25,774 nt of DNA from CALMEE01 sp041748315 (GTDB lineage Bacteria > Planctomycetota > Planctomycetia > Pirellulales > Pirellulaceae), in assembly GCA_041748315.1 (NCBI GenBank), contig JBGTDM010000104.1, positions 1 through 25,774 of the forward strand, in the 5' to 3' direction. This document shows positions 6,790 to 15,447 of this stretch, in pieces. Both the position numbers and the translations under genes were made by a program. The notes under the pieces are model-generated. The model had not been told where the DNA came from. It saw only the letters and a program-made list of their open reading frames with translations, and searched no databases. Numbering within the stretch: the stretch's first letter is position 1; every line of letters starts with the position of its first letter.

Positions 6790-7746
6790 ATGGCTATAAA
6801 GTTTCCTTGTCCTCACTGTCAAATGCCCCTGCGTATCGACGAGCGATTTGCGGGGCGCGCAGGGAAATGCCCCGCGTGCTCGATTAAGATCACCGTCCCT
6901 GAACCACAAAATATTGGTCCTCCAGACGCGACCGTTGACCAAAGTAGTCATCGAGTGCTTACTCCGACAACGGCAAATATGCCATTGCATTCGGAACTTC
7001 ATCCGCCAGAGCCAAGTTCCAAAACGACGACGCGTTCCAAACAGTCCACCTCCATGAACGCCGCGAATTCAACCGAGGTATTGTCGAATCCACAAACCCC
7101 TGGCGTTGAATCGACTCGATCACCAAATCTCGAACTGCCAGCGTTACACGATTGGAGCAATAGCCATTCCGGAGCAATCTCTATTCCACGTTGGATCGTG
7201 TTGGCGCAAGGTGCATTGCTGGGCACGATCGCCCTAACATTTTTTGTATTTGGATGGATGGTCGGTTCGTTGACAGCGCCACCGGATTCGACGACACATC
7301 TAGTTTCAAAGGTCGAGCTCTCCGGTTCCGTTTTCGCAGTTAACGACGGACAACGCGTCGCTGATATGGGAGCCGTTGCCATTATTCTACCCACAGACGC
7401 CACGACCGGTACGCGGCCCGATATGAATCTTTTGAGACCGGATACGTATCGCCCAATCGACAACGAAGCAAAGTCGATCATTGAGGCCGCAGGTGGTCAG
7501 GTCGTACGCGTTAACAGTGACGGAAACTTCCTGGCACTCATGGATGCAAACCGCACTTACCAGATTCTTATCATTTCGAACCGTGCAACCGTAAATTCAA
7601 ACTTTGATATTACGAAACAGATGCGAGCTGAGTTGGGATCATTCTTCCTGCCACTGGAAGACCTGTTGGGGAATCAAGCTTTTCATTGGCAGGAAATCGT
7701 GTTGATCGATCAATCCAAAACATTAAACGTTGTCATTTTTGAATGA
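6790..7746 (+). CDS. Zinc-ribbon, single-pass membrane protein of planctomycete type
   Basis: The protein has 318 residues from ATG 6790. The N-terminus MAIKFPCPHC continues to GKCPAC and forms a CxxC-x16-CxxC zinc ribbon (C7, C10, C27, C30), typical of a planctomycete family that begins MAIxFxCPxC. A Ser/Thr/Pro-rich linker (about 40-130) leads to one strong transmembrane helix (about 134-160, WIVLAQGALLGTIALTFFVF). The C-terminal part starts VELSGSVFAVNDGQRVADMG and resembles a carboxypeptidase-regulatory-like beta-sandwich. The likely topology is cytoplasmic zinc ribbon with the sandwich outside, which is inference. A frame extension to TTG 6781 is possible but less likely. There is no good ribosome binding site for either start. 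Function is unknown. Confidence 0.75.
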   Translation: MAIKFPCPHCQMPLRIDERFAGRAGKCPACSIKITVPEPQNIGPPDATVDQSSHRVLTPTTANMPLHSELHPPEPSSKTTTRSKQSTSMNAANSTEVLSNPQTPGVESTRSPNLELPALHDWSNSHSGAISIPRWIVLAQGALLGTIALTFFVFGWMVGSLTAPPDSTTHLVSKVELSGSVFAVNDGQRVADMGAVAIILPTDATTGTRPDMNLLRPDTYRPIDNEAKSIIEAAGGQVVRVNSDGNFLALMDANRTYQILIISNRATVNSNFDITKQMRAELGSFFLPLEDLLGNQAFHWQEIVLIDQSKTLNVVIFE

Positions 7747-8229
7747 AATCGTGCGTCACAACTCATGAACTTGACGGCAATATCGGATTCAGAAAACAGC
7801 GTATCCGAAGAGAACTGGTTAAGCACGTATATCAAACGAATACAGGAATCCTACGCGTCGTTGGGGTGCGCCATTCAGGACTCGCGTTACCATCGTCCGG
7901 CGTTCACGCTGAACCGTATTGACTCACTTGCTGGCGCTGCGAGTTCGTATTTCAGCGCGCCAAGTTGCTCAAATCAAGACTTGCATCACCTGGAAACGCT
8001 GAATCGAAAACGCCGAAGGTTGCGATAACTTGGACGCCAAGATTGATCAACCATTATTTAACCGCGTGTTTGCGAGCGGATGGTCAATCGCATTCCATTT
8101 GGCGTTTGATTGCGATTCGGCGGACCGTCCGATTTCAGAGAAATCGGCGACATAAACAAATCGCAATCCATTTGGCATTGGGTTGCGATTCGGCCCCTTC
8201 GACTAACTGAGTCGCGGATGCAATCAATC
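7747..8229. other. Spacer with hairpin and direct repeats, no convincing gene
   Basis: An open frame at 7765-8028 (87 residues, starting MNLTAISDSENS) begins 19 bases after the previous stop. It lacks a ribosome binding site, ends in an Arg/Lys-rich tail and resembles nothing I know, so I do not call it a gene. The right half holds a 34-bp direct repeat pair and a perfect 7-bp hairpin, CCGATTT-CAGAG-AAATCGG, at 8129-8147 between the two repeat copies. Confidence 0.5.
8088..8194 (+). repeat. 34-bp direct repeat pair (8088-8121 and 8161-8194)
   Basis: The two copies begin TCGCATTCCATTTGGC and TCGCAATCCATTTGGC and share TTGCGATTCGGC at the end. By eye 30 of 34 positions match, and the copies are 73 bases apart. 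A perfect hairpin (8129-8147) lies between them. The array sits just past the 3' end of the TraB-like gene (minus strand). Only two units exist and the spacer is not repeated, so this is not a CRISPR array. Confidence 0.6.
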
Positions 8230-9180
8230 TTATTTCAAATCCCAAGCGTCCAACCAAAACTGCCCGGCTCGTTTCATCGCTCGGTCCTTGATCAACAAAT
8301 CTTCCATATCTGGCAAGTGTCCCGCACCATAAAACACACCGATTCGACGGTGACCATTTTCGACTTCTCGATCAAGGATGGTAAAGGCCTTCCGATTGCG
8401 ATGATTGATGATCGTTGATCCATCTTTTCCCTGGAAAATGACCATTCCGGATTCCAAATTCTGCATTTGCTCGGCTGCAATTTGACGTAAACGCGCCCCT
8501 CGATTGTTTGACATCAGGGCCATCATCAAATCGGCATCGGATGGTCCCGAACGGCCTTGGGCGGCCAAGCTTTGCCCAATTGCCTTAAACAACATACCGA
8601 CAATGCTCTCATCATTCTTCGCCATACTTTCGACGAATTCCTCCGGGGTCATATCGGCATGGACAAAATTGTCCCGGCTGTAATCGATATGATCGAGTTG
8701 AAATTCAAGTTCCAACACAGATTTCATGCCTCGTTGCAACGCCGCCAAAGGATTGAGACCGTCATCCATCTCGCCACCTTTGGGAATTCGCGTCCCCTCG
8801 GGCGCGACGAGTTCATACAATACGACGTCGTAATTTTCGAAGATTTCGTTGAGCTTCTCGTAATAATCCTGGTTGCCGATGTGCACGACCCCAATCAAAT
8901 CCACCAGCAATTTCTCGTCGTTTTCAAGCGTTTTGATATACCGAGTAACACTCGTCTGCATCGCGATCGGTTTGCTTCCGTGATCGCGCTTGACACGGAG
9001 GAACCTGACCATTTGGTCGGCGAACGCTTCATCGGTTGACCGAGTTTCAACGGTCGCATCGACCGCCGTATTGCCATTAGTTTTGGCTGCGTCCAAGGAT
9101 TGCGCCAAACAATTATCTAGATAGCACATTGTAGCGACGAGAAATACCACTAGCGCTGTCGCACGATTACAAACTTTCAT
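8230..9180 (-). CDS. Secreted TraB/GumN(TIKI)-fold protein
   Basis: The protein has 316 residues from ATG 9178-9180. The N-terminal signal segment is VCNRATALVVFLVATMCYL, with likely cleavage near CLAQS, so it is exported. The domain shows the three hallmarks of the TraB/PrgY/GumN superfamily: LIGVVHIGN (95-103), VVLYELVAPEG (119-129) and a C-terminal GVFYGAGHLPDMEDLL (281-296). A central IINHRNRKAF element (257-266) matches the conserved N-x-R block. TIKI members are metal-dependent proteases and TraB/PrgY limits peptide pheromone activity. Here the conserved His and Glu are present, so hydrolase activity is plausible but the substrate is unknown. An in-frame extension to 9345 is rejected because it lacks a signal peptide, and GGAG lies 6 bases before 9180. 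Confidence 0.82.
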   Translation of the reverse strand: MKVCNRATALVVFLVATMCYLDNCLAQSLDAAKTNGNTAVDATVETRSTDEAFADQMVRFLRVKRDHGSKPIAMQTSVTRYIKTLENDEKLLVDLIGVVHIGNQDYYEKLNEIFENYDVVLYELVAPEGTRIPKGGEMDDGLNPLAALQRGMKSVLELEFQLDHIDYSRDNFVHADMTPEEFVESMAKNDESIVGMLFKAIGQSLAAQGRSGPSDADLMMALMSNNRGARLRQIAAEQMQNLESGMVIFQGKDGSTIINHRNRKAFTILDREVENGHRRIGVFYGAGHLPDMEDLLIKDRAMKRAGQFWLDAWDLK

Positions 9181-9186
9181 TGGGTT

Positions 9187-9190
9187 CTCC
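9187..9190 (-). promoter_or_regulatory. Ribosome binding site of the TraB-like gene
   Basis: GGAG on the minus strand, 6 bases before ATG 9178-9180. It supports the signal-peptide start over the longer frame. Confidence 0.55.
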
Positions 9191-9478
9191 AAAACACTCC
9201 ACGAAGGATCCGGTCGCAAAATCGTCGATTCATTAAAATCGATCAGACAATGACCAAGTATATCCGCCGACGGGCAAATTGCCAATTCCTTAAGGCGGCT
9301 CGCATTTAAACAATTGCCATCGAAATGCAATTTGAAACATTCCATTAGGATCGACTTAATGTAACAAAAGCCACGTTCTCACATTCACCGTTTTCGCTGT
9401 CCAAGAGTTGGATGCGAGGAATGTTTGATCGATTCGGTCATGCCAAACCCCGGCGAACACCCGGTTGTTAGTTTCCCG

Positions 9479-10216
9479 TTAAACTTGCGTGGGATGATAG
9501 ATGGTGACGTCGCCACCGCGCGCCAGAAATACCGATACCGGTCGATGTCCAAGAGCGCGTACAAACGGTTTTCCGAAGACCTCTTCGGTGTTACAGTCGA
9601 ATGATCCGGATTGCGCATCCCACATCGCCCATGGCGAGTAGTCGACCAAATACTCGTAGGTCTTACCTTGTCGAACGGTATAGCCGTAGTGGTGATCCAG
9701 CACAAACGACTCCTTAGTCTCTTTGGATTGTTGCCTAATTTGACTTCGCGCCTTGACGCGAATTTTGTTCCAATGATCATTGACCAACCATTGATACTCG
9801 GCTGTCGGCAAGGCTTCCGGCGAAGCCGAGTTAAAGTCGCTGTTATCACGTTTGATTTTGACTTGCGAGAAGGAATGCTTAAACATCCAATTTAAAAATA
9901 AACTGGCTCTGCGTTGCGGCACGTAGTCGCGAATCGGACAAATACCTCGATGAACGACATCTCCAAACTGCCGTTTGACATAAAATCGTAACTGGATCTG
10001 TTCGACTGTCCGAGCAAGTCGGATTGGCCATCCATGTGGCTTAACGTTTTTGCAAGTACGAGCCATCAATGTTACAAACGCAACATCATCAAATAAATCC
10101 AGTTCTGTTTTTGGTGGAACATAGGCCAACAACTGCTTTGGATCAATTTCGAAATTGACCACGACAATCTCTCGCCATTCAGCTCGATACAGAGTTTTAC
10201 TCGCCGAGTCACTCAT
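9479..10216 (-). CDS. DUF2071 (YqjF-like) protein
   Basis: The protein has 245 residues and begins with ATG 10214-10216. The pattern matches DUF2071: an early AEWREIVVVNFEIDPKQLLAYVPP segment (13-36), then LDLFDDVAFVTLMARTCKNV (39-58), VEQIQLRFYVKR (71-82), RGICPIRDYVPQ (90-101), and C-terminal SVFLARGGDVTIYHP. These proteins are related in fold to acetoacetate decarboxylase, but no enzymatic activity is established for this branch. No signal peptide or membrane segment is present, so it is likely cytoplasmic. It lies 298 bases upstream of the TraB-like gene in the same direction. Confidence 0.8.
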   Translation of the reverse strand: MSDSASKTLYRAEWREIVVVNFEIDPKQLLAYVPPKTELDLFDDVAFVTLMARTCKNVKPHGWPIRLARTVEQIQLRFYVKRQFGDVVHRGICPIRDYVPQRRASLFLNWMFKHSFSQVKIKRDNSDFNSASPEALPTAEYQWLVNDHWNKIRVKARSQIRQQSKETKESFVLDHHYGYTVRQGKTYEYLVDYSPWAMWDAQSGSFDCNTEEVFGKPFVRALGHRPVSVFLARGGDVTIYHPTQV

Positions 10217-10380
10217 CGTGAACTCCGATTAAAAAAGTCTGTCAACGAACTGTCCCGCTGTTCGCTCTATCTCAGAATCTCACCACAAACAAGTGCCTCT
10301 TCTCGCAGGTGTCTCGACTCTGGCTGCCAACCACGAATCCGATGCATTATAGTTACAACGCGTTCCGGTCGCCATCATGC

Positions 10381-10399
10381 CAATGAAAGCTTTTCATTG
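10381..10399. repeat. Perfect 8-bp hairpin
   Basis: CAATGAAA (10381-10388) pairs with TTTCATTG (10392-10399) around a 3-base loop. It lies about 165 bases upstream of the DUF2071 start and 590 bases upstream of the PDZ gene. No poly-T tract follows on either strand. It may be an operator or part of a small transcript; there is nothing to decide. Confidence 0.4.
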
Positions 10400-10848
10400 A
10401 AATACCCAAACGGCGTCGTGGTGAACAACTATCGCAAGCGCCGCCATGCCGCCGGTCGAATGTCCATTCGGACACTTTCCTGAGCGCCTTTCCTGCAAAT
10501 TGTGTGCACGGACGATTTGCATGCATATCATACATCTAAGTCGTTTAGGCAACTGAATCATAGTCTAACGCACGTTGTTGAACCTAAAAATATTGATTTC
10601 GGTGTCGAAATCTGGCTCGACAAAACGTAGAATTTCCTTGATAACGGCTTCCGGGGAAATAGCCTCACCGTTGTTTCCTTGATCGGACCGGTTCGAATCG
10701 CCAGCGATCCCAACACGAAATGCCAAAACGGCAGAACGCAAATCGGGTCAAAAATGGTTACAACGCTGTCGAATCAGCTCGCGGGGTTCAACCAGTTTTT
10801 CGAGCCTGACGTCAGTTTGAGTCGGATGAAAAAACGATTGAAGTCCTC

Positions 10849-10897
10849 GTCCAATAAGTTGTCTCGAAAAATTACCCAGCACCCGTACTTATTGGAC
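10849..10897. repeat. Perfect 11-bp inverted repeat upstream of the PDZ gene
   Basis: GTCCAATAAGT (10849-10859) and ACTTATTGGAC (10887-10897) are perfectly complementary with a 27-base loop. The right arm ends 88 bases before the start codon at 10986. It could be a leader-RNA stem or a pair of half-sites for a dimeric regulator. No T-run follows, so it is unlikely to be a terminator. Confidence 0.5.
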
Positions 10898-10985
10898 AGA
10901 TTACCATGAAACAGGTGTTTTGGATCGAAACAGAGTGCACCGAGACTTGGTCAACCGAACCGGCATTTTGTGACGGATTTGCGAT

Positions 10986-12380
10986 ATGAACTCAAAAAAC
11001 TTAAATCGGCGAACGGTCATGCCTCGAAATCGATCGGACCAACGAAGCGAGCGCGGCATGGGCTCGGTCGGGCATTTTTGCTGCTCACTCTTTTTGTTTG
11101 GCTCAATGTTGTTTTGGTGCCTGCCGATCACAACGGGTCAAACTCAGGACTCCGACCAGGCGGCTTCCATCGACCGATGGATTCAACAACTTGCCGCCGA
11201 CACATATGCCGATCGGGCAAATGCTGAACGACAACTCCAAGGTTTCGGTTCCGCTGCGGTCGCTCAGCTTGCTCATGCTGTGCTTACAAACGACATCGAA
11301 ACGAGTGCCAGTTGTCTGCGGATTTTAAAAAATGTGCGGGTCACGGAAGATGACGCAACCACTTTCAAGACCGCGTTGATCATCCAGAAACTAGCGACCG
11401 CAGGTTACGTCGATCTGTCCCAAAAATCGCAAGAAATCGTCAGCGATTGGAAGGTTGCCAAAGTCAAATCCAATGTCCGACGCTTGGAACAGGCTGGCGC
11501 AGTCGTGCAAGTTTTTCATATGGAGCACCTGGATCATGGCGTTTTTGGACACGTCTATTCTCAAGCGTCGCCGGTCAACCAGTCCGATTTGGGCAATTCG
11601 GCAACCATCGATCAACTGGACGTGACATCGGCGCTCATCGAAATTGAACGGTTGAATCAAGCAACGAACGAGCAATTGCAATCTGAATTTGCGGATCAAC
11701 TGGCCAAGCCCGAATCCCGTAACCGGAGTTTGTCAGGTACCGTTCAGATTATTGAAGGGGGACTGCGCTTACGGGCTGGTGGTGAATTTGACGTGGTTGT
11801 CGTTCCTGATCTCGTCGTATCGCGAAATCAGACCTCGTCACTTCACATCCAGTCAATAGAACTGAATGATAAATGGAAGGGCACGCCAGAAAACTACGAA
11901 TTACTACGAATGCTTCCCGCTGTCACATCGATCGCTATCCGCGGACTTCAAATTGATCAAGTTCTTCTCGAAAACCTGACGACGGTACCAGGCTTGCAAA
12001 TGGTCACCATGAGCGATTCGCAATTCGATTTAGGTCAAATACTGGACTTTATGCGGAAGCAACCACAAATCCAGATCAGCGTAGAGGCCAAGTCGTTTTT
12101 GGGAGTCCAGGCCCCGCTTGATTACCAGCAGACGAACCAGCAGTGCCTGATCGATGCCGTCGTACCTGGCTCAAGTGCAGCCAAGGCCGGTTTGATTAAA
12201 GGAGACATTATCACTCAACTTGGCGACACTTCAATCGGCAGTTTCGCTGAATTACGACTCGTCGTCTCATTACTAGATCCAGGTGTCACCCTTCCAATCA
12301 TGGTCCAACGGGGTGGAGAGTCCTTAGAGTTGACGGTTACTTTGGGTGGCCCCTCAGATCGAGGTATCATCATCGAGTAA
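10986..12380 (+). CDS. Exported or membrane-anchored HEAT-like / PDZ protein
   Basis: The protein has 464 residues. After a basic N-terminus comes a hydrophobic stretch (about 29-52, FCCSLFLFGSMLFWCLPITT) that would act as signal or anchor. Residues about 60-118 (IDRWIQQLAADTYADRANAE and following) form a helical, HEAT-like unit common at the start of planctomycete PDZ proteins. Residues about 285-365 have a leucine-rich-like pattern. Residues about 370-455 form a PDZ domain with the carboxylate loop FLGV (371-374), AVVPGSSAAKAGLIKGDIIT (391-410) and a final LELTVTLG strand. No protease domain precedes it, so it is probably a scaffold or peptide-binding protein rather than a DegP-type protease. 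In-frame ATGs at codons 12 and 25 are alternative starts; none has a strong ribosome binding site. Confidence 0.78.
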   Translation: MNSKNLNRRTVMPRNRSDQRSERGMGSVGHFCCSLFLFGSMLFWCLPITTGQTQDSDQAASIDRWIQQLAADTYADRANAERQLQGFGSAAVAQLAHAVLTNDIETSASCLRILKNVRVTEDDATTFKTALIIQKLATAGYVDLSQKSQEIVSDWKVAKVKSNVRRLEQAGAVVQVFHMEHLDHGVFGHVYSQASPVNQSDLGNSATIDQLDVTSALIEIERLNQATNEQLQSEFADQLAKPESRNRSLSGTVQIIEGGLRLRAGGEFDVVVVPDLVVSRNQTSSLHIQSIELNDKWKGTPENYELLRMLPAVTSIAIRGLQIDQVLLENLTTVPGLQMVTMSDSQFDLGQILDFMRKQPQIQISVEAKSFLGVQAPLDYQQTNQQCLIDAVVPGSSAAKAGLIKGDIITQLGDTSIGSFAELRLVVSLLDPGVTLPIMVQRGGESLELTVTLGGPSDRGIIIE

Positions 12381-12400
12381 TCCGTGCGAAATCACTCAAA

Positions 12401-13438
12401 TTATTCGAATTCGGATGCGATTCGATCCATCGCGGCAGCCTCTAAATGGCCCGCACTGATTACGATCCGATAGCGTAACTGAAGAGGTTCGTCATGACTG
12501 ACCTGCTGCGACCCAGAACCCGGGGGCATCTGCAGGAACTCATGAAGTCCAAACGGATTCGCTGCAATCAAACCGTAATCCCTGGCATGCCAAGTTGAGG
12601 GGTACCTGAAATTCTTGGCATGGTCGATAAGGCCAATCCCGACGGGAGTCTCATCAATCTCGCCCCAGTAGTAAACCCAAGCGGCCCTCTTGCCCCAAAC
12701 CGAACCGTCGCGATCCCCATTACTATTCATGGCTTGACCAGTCACTTGCGTTACACCGCGTCGCTCATCCTTCACCAGACGCAGTGAAGGATGTGTTCGA
12801 ACAGCGAAAAATCCTTCCTTGGTATCACCGAATACGAGCGGCATCGACTCCACTGCCGGACGAAAGAGTATTGATACGTCAATAATGCGCAAATTGTCCG
12901 ATTTCGAAAATCGAAATTGTGTTTCCTCAATGACCAACGATTCTTCGTTGGCGATCCAATGGTTAACGATTGACAGGACCGGACCATCAATCTCGATAGA
13001 CCGACATTCGATTTTTTGTTTTTCAGTCCAGAAATCGAACCCATTGACATCTCCGTGGGCAATCCACACGGACTTGTGATGCGGATGATCATTGGCTTCT
13101 CCAGGAACGTCTTTTTTCATCGGATAATTGCGAGTCATCTCGATCTGTCCGTCAGCCATTAACGGATAGAGAATAGGTTTTCCGTAATCCTTAAAATTAA
13201 ATCTAGCGAATAGGTCATCTGCATGGCGAATTTCAACCGAACCGTCATCCAACTGAAAAATGGAAATATCCGACTGACCCTCCTGATTGGATTCGTTGGA
13301 AACTCCGTCTTGAAACCCGGCATCGGAGACTGAGTTCAAACCGAAACCAAAGAGCATGATCCAAAACATAACCAACGGTTTGAGTTGCAAAGATCGAATT
13401 TGCCGAAAGGAAAGCTGGAGATCCAACATAATGCTCAT
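12401..13438 (-). CDS. PmoA-like DUF6807 protein, exported
   Basis: The protein has 345 residues and starts at ATG 13436-13438, with GGAG 11 bases upstream. The N-terminal hydrophobic segment PLVMFWIMLFGFGLNSVSDA (21-40) looks like a signal peptide. The family signature is YPMKKDVPGEANDHPHHKSV (105-124) followed by WIAHGDVNGFDFW (125-137), a DHPHH motif with a Trp-Asp-Phe-Trp stretch found in PF14100-type 'PmoA' proteins abundant in planctomycetes. The Pfam name refers to methane oxygenase, but there is no sign of an oxygenase operon here. The fold is thought to be a beta-sandwich related to sugar-mutarotase-like proteins (uncertain). Its stop lies 20 bases from the convergent PDZ gene's stop. 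Confidence 0.8.
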   Translation of the reverse strand: MSIMLDLQLSFRQIRSLQLKPLVMFWIMLFGFGLNSVSDAGFQDGVSNESNQEGQSDISIFQLDDGSVEIRHADDLFARFNFKDYGKPILYPLMADGQIEMTRNYPMKKDVPGEANDHPHHKSVWIAHGDVNGFDFWTEKQKIECRSIEIDGPVLSIVNHWIANEESLVIEETQFRFSKSDNLRIIDVSILFRPAVESMPLVFGDTKEGFFAVRTHPSLRLVKDERRGVTQVTGQAMNSNGDRDGSVWGKRAAWVYYWGEIDETPVGIGLIDHAKNFRYPSTWHARDYGLIAANPFGLHEFLQMPPGSGSQQVSHDEPLQLRYRIVISAGHLEAAAMDRIASEFE

Positions 13439-13598
13439 TGCTAATTTATCTCCACGGTAGAAAACAAGTTGCCCACTTCGAAGTCCAAGGAATTGATCCA
13501 GATTGAACTCGAATTCTCCTCGTTGGAATGCTCAATCGGAGCCTGGAAGATCCAACAATGCACTGACATCACAGAAAATCATCTGGCGATTCGAACAA

Positions 13599-13682
13599 TG
13601 CGGGCGAGAGGATTTGAACCTCCACTCCCTTACGGGAACATGGCCCTCAACCATGCGCGTCTGCCAATTCCGCCACGCCCGC
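13599..13682 (-). tRNA. tRNA-Leu(GAG)
   Basis: The acceptor arms GCGGGCG and CGCCCGC (13676-13682 and 13600-13606 on the minus strand) pair perfectly, with discriminator A at 13599. The anticodon stem CATGG/CCATG encloses the loop TTGAGGG, giving anticodon GAG, which reads CUC and CUU leucine codons. A class II variable arm (TTCCCGTAAGGGA) and a TTCAAAT T-loop are visible. No CCA is encoded at the 3' end, so CCA addition is post-transcriptional. Confidence 0.95.
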
Positions 13683-13820
13683 GTCATGCTAAAAATGAAC
13701 CATGTACGCTTGCCAGTTCAATTTTGAAGCAACCTTTGATATGTCCAATGCTTGTTATGCCAATAGTCTAAGATTTTATCCATTTCCGTCAACCAGTGAA
13801 GATTGGCAATCTTTGGTTGC

Positions 13821-13849
13821 TAAAAACAACACGTCGGTACGGCCGACGT
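13821..13849 (-). terminator. Rho-independent terminator of the degenerate PP2C-like gene
   Basis: On the minus strand, ACGTCGG and CCGACGT (13849-13843 and 13837-13831) form a 7-bp GC-rich stem with a 5-base loop, followed by GTTGTTTTTAG. It lies 55 bases after the stop codon of the gene ending at 13904 and before the tRNA-Leu gene. Geometry and T-tract both fit an intrinsic terminator. Confidence 0.6.
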
Positions 13850-13903
13850 CACCTTCTGAATTCATTGTTCGAAAGAACCAATTGAAATCGGTCTCAGCAC
13901 ATT

Positions 13904-15007
13904 TCAGGCTCTTCGTCGAATGAGAATCGGACACGAATCGATGCAATGCGGTTCGTTTTGTGATGTCGAAGTTTTGTGCATTCTAGCCACCGATTCTTCG
14001 ATTCTCATCAACATCGAATTGACCGACAATTTGGAAACGTCGCAGAGGGACAGGTCGCCAAATACCTCGCTCCAACTTGGCAATTCCCTGATTTTGGGCA
14101 TGAGTGCCCAACTCTGCCCGTAGCCGATCCAATGACGATTGCAAATCACTTCCCGCGGGCCGTCAATTGCAGGTCGCTGCTGTTTGGACGAAACAGCGTT
14201 GTCCTGGAATCCGGTAGCAATGCGCCCAAGTGTTCCGTCCAATATGATCGATGCATTGGGTTGGTTTTCGAAGGCAACATAGTCGATCTCAAACTGGCGA
14301 TCTCGCACAATAATGAGTGATAAGTTCGCAGTGACATCGCCGAAGCTGAACCGCTGAAGGACAGATTTCAATGAATCTAAAATCCGGATTGGTTCCTCAA
14401 GAGATTCCGCATAGCATAAGAAGGCCGTTTCGAGTCGCGTTTTGGCCAGATCAAAGTCGTCTTGCCAGTTACTGGAATCGTGAGAATGTCGATTGTCCAA
14501 TTCTGCAATCAGCACCAAGACGTCTCCATTCCGTGTCGTGAAAAACTCTCGGACGGACGGTTCGCAACGATGGCTCGCAATGCCAATTTCAAAGTTGGAT
14601 AGGACCGGTACACGAAATGTTGCCACACACGAATGGTGTCGACGTCGACCTCCGGAATGCAACGCTCTGGACATTTCCAGCCGTTGATTTTCGACAAATG
14701 CATTGATTGCTTTAACCAGTTTTGCCGCATAACGTCGTCCGACCGTCGCTTTGCCAAGAGCCAGATCGGATAGGTCATCGATGATTAACTCGTGTGAACG
14801 GAACGACGTCGCATTGTTTCGCATTCGAGACATTGCGACCTGCTCGGTCCGAGTTTGACAGGTTGCATTCAACGTCCATCCAGTTGCCAACTCGAAAGCG
14901 CGAGATAAATCAGCTAGAGAACTTGGCGAACCTGCATTCGTGACAGGCGCATGATTCATTGGATCGATTGAGTGCAATCGAAGTAGAGAGTCTGTTGTCG
15001 TTGCCAT
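13904..15007 (-). CDS. Degenerate SpoIIE/PP2C-like protein (hypothetical)
   Basis: The protein has 367 residues from ATG 15005-15007 (N-terminus MATTTDSLLRLHSIDPMNHA); an in-frame ATG at 15080-15082 would add 25 residues. The opening block SSLADLSRAFELATGWTL resembles the N-terminus of planctomycete SpoIIE-family phosphatases as I recall them. Later segments align loosely with the PP2C core: NGDVLVLIAELDNRH where D-G metal-binding residues normally sit, SFGDVTANLSLIIVRD, FEIDYVAFENQPNASIILDG, and a truncated end. The usual Asp metal ligands are not evident, so it is probably catalytically inactive or a different fold. The assignment is by pattern only. It is divergent from hpt, and a terminator follows at 13821-13849. 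Confidence 0.5.
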   Translation of the reverse strand: MATTTDSLLRLHSIDPMNHAPVTNAGSPSSLADLSRAFELATGWTLNATCQTRTEQVAMSRMRNNATSFRSHELIIDDLSDLALGKATVGRRYAAKLVKAINAFVENQRLEMSRALHSGGRRRHHSCVATFRVPVLSNFEIGIASHRCEPSVREFFTTRNGDVLVLIAELDNRHSHDSSNWQDDFDLAKTRLETAFLCYAESLEEPIRILDSLKSVLQRFSFGDVTANLSLIIVRDRQFEIDYVAFENQPNASIILDGTLGRIATGFQDNAVSSKQQRPAIDGPREVICNRHWIGYGQSWALMPKIRELPSWSEVFGDLSLCDVSKLSVNSMLMRIEESVARMHKTSTSQNEPHCIDSCPILIRRRA

Positions 15008-15447
15008 GAACGTGATTCTTTCAAATCCGAGACTTGGGGGTAGGTCTTTCGGTTCGATTGGGAGTAAAATCGACGTCATCATCAGGAAAAGTTTAACTCA
15101 ACGTCAAACAGGCATGAAATCCGCACAATCGGACTCATCGACAAATTCAGTTGAAATCAAGCTGCGATTGTGTCACCGCATTGGCACCCATGCGGTTTTA
15201 CCCACTTTGACAACGACAAAACGGTTGGCTTATCGAATGAGTCTGGCATGTGTGAGCAGAAGACAATGTTCAACGACTAATGAACTCGCACATAACCGTT
15301 AGTCGGCTCGGACGTTTTTTTCGTGGCTCCTGGTTTGCAACCCTTTAGGAGACGGCAAAACTTCGTACAATATGGCATTTTAATATTTTATACGGCGCTC
15401 CTCGATCAAGCTCTGTCGGTTGCCCCGGATCACCAAAGGGAACAATT
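15008..15447. other. Divergent spacer upstream of hpt
   Basis: 440 bases between the PP2C-like gene and hpt. The part next to hpt is AT-rich (around 15368-15392, with TACAAT at 15366-15371), a plausible promoter zone, but I see no matching -35 at normal spacing. No small gene or strong palindrome was found. Confidence 0.4.

Larger units (their letters stand above)
10217..10985. other. Long divergent spacer without a recognisable gene
   Basis: About 770 bases between the divergent DUF2071 and PDZ genes. Short open frames (10353-10535 minus, 10679-10909 plus) have no recognisable content or ribosome binding site. Supported structures are two stem-loops listed separately (10381-10399 and 10849-10897) and a small TGTCC/GGACA stem near 10462-10475. 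Confidence 0.5.

Noticed and set aside
7765..8028. 87-residue frame just after the zinc-ribbon gene
   Set aside because: Position suggests an operon partner, but it has no ribosome binding site, no recognisable domain and an Arg/Lys-rich random-looking tail.
8088..8194. Possible CRISPR array
   Set aside because: Only two repeat units, imperfect, with a hairpin spacer and no cas genes nearby.
10353..10909. Short frames in the spacer upstream of the PDZ gene
   Set aside because: They have no family match and cover stem-loops; composition is not convincing.
13702..13923. 73-residue plus-strand frame between the tRNA and the PP2C-like gene
   Set aside because: It runs through the terminator hairpin and the antisense end of the neighbouring gene.
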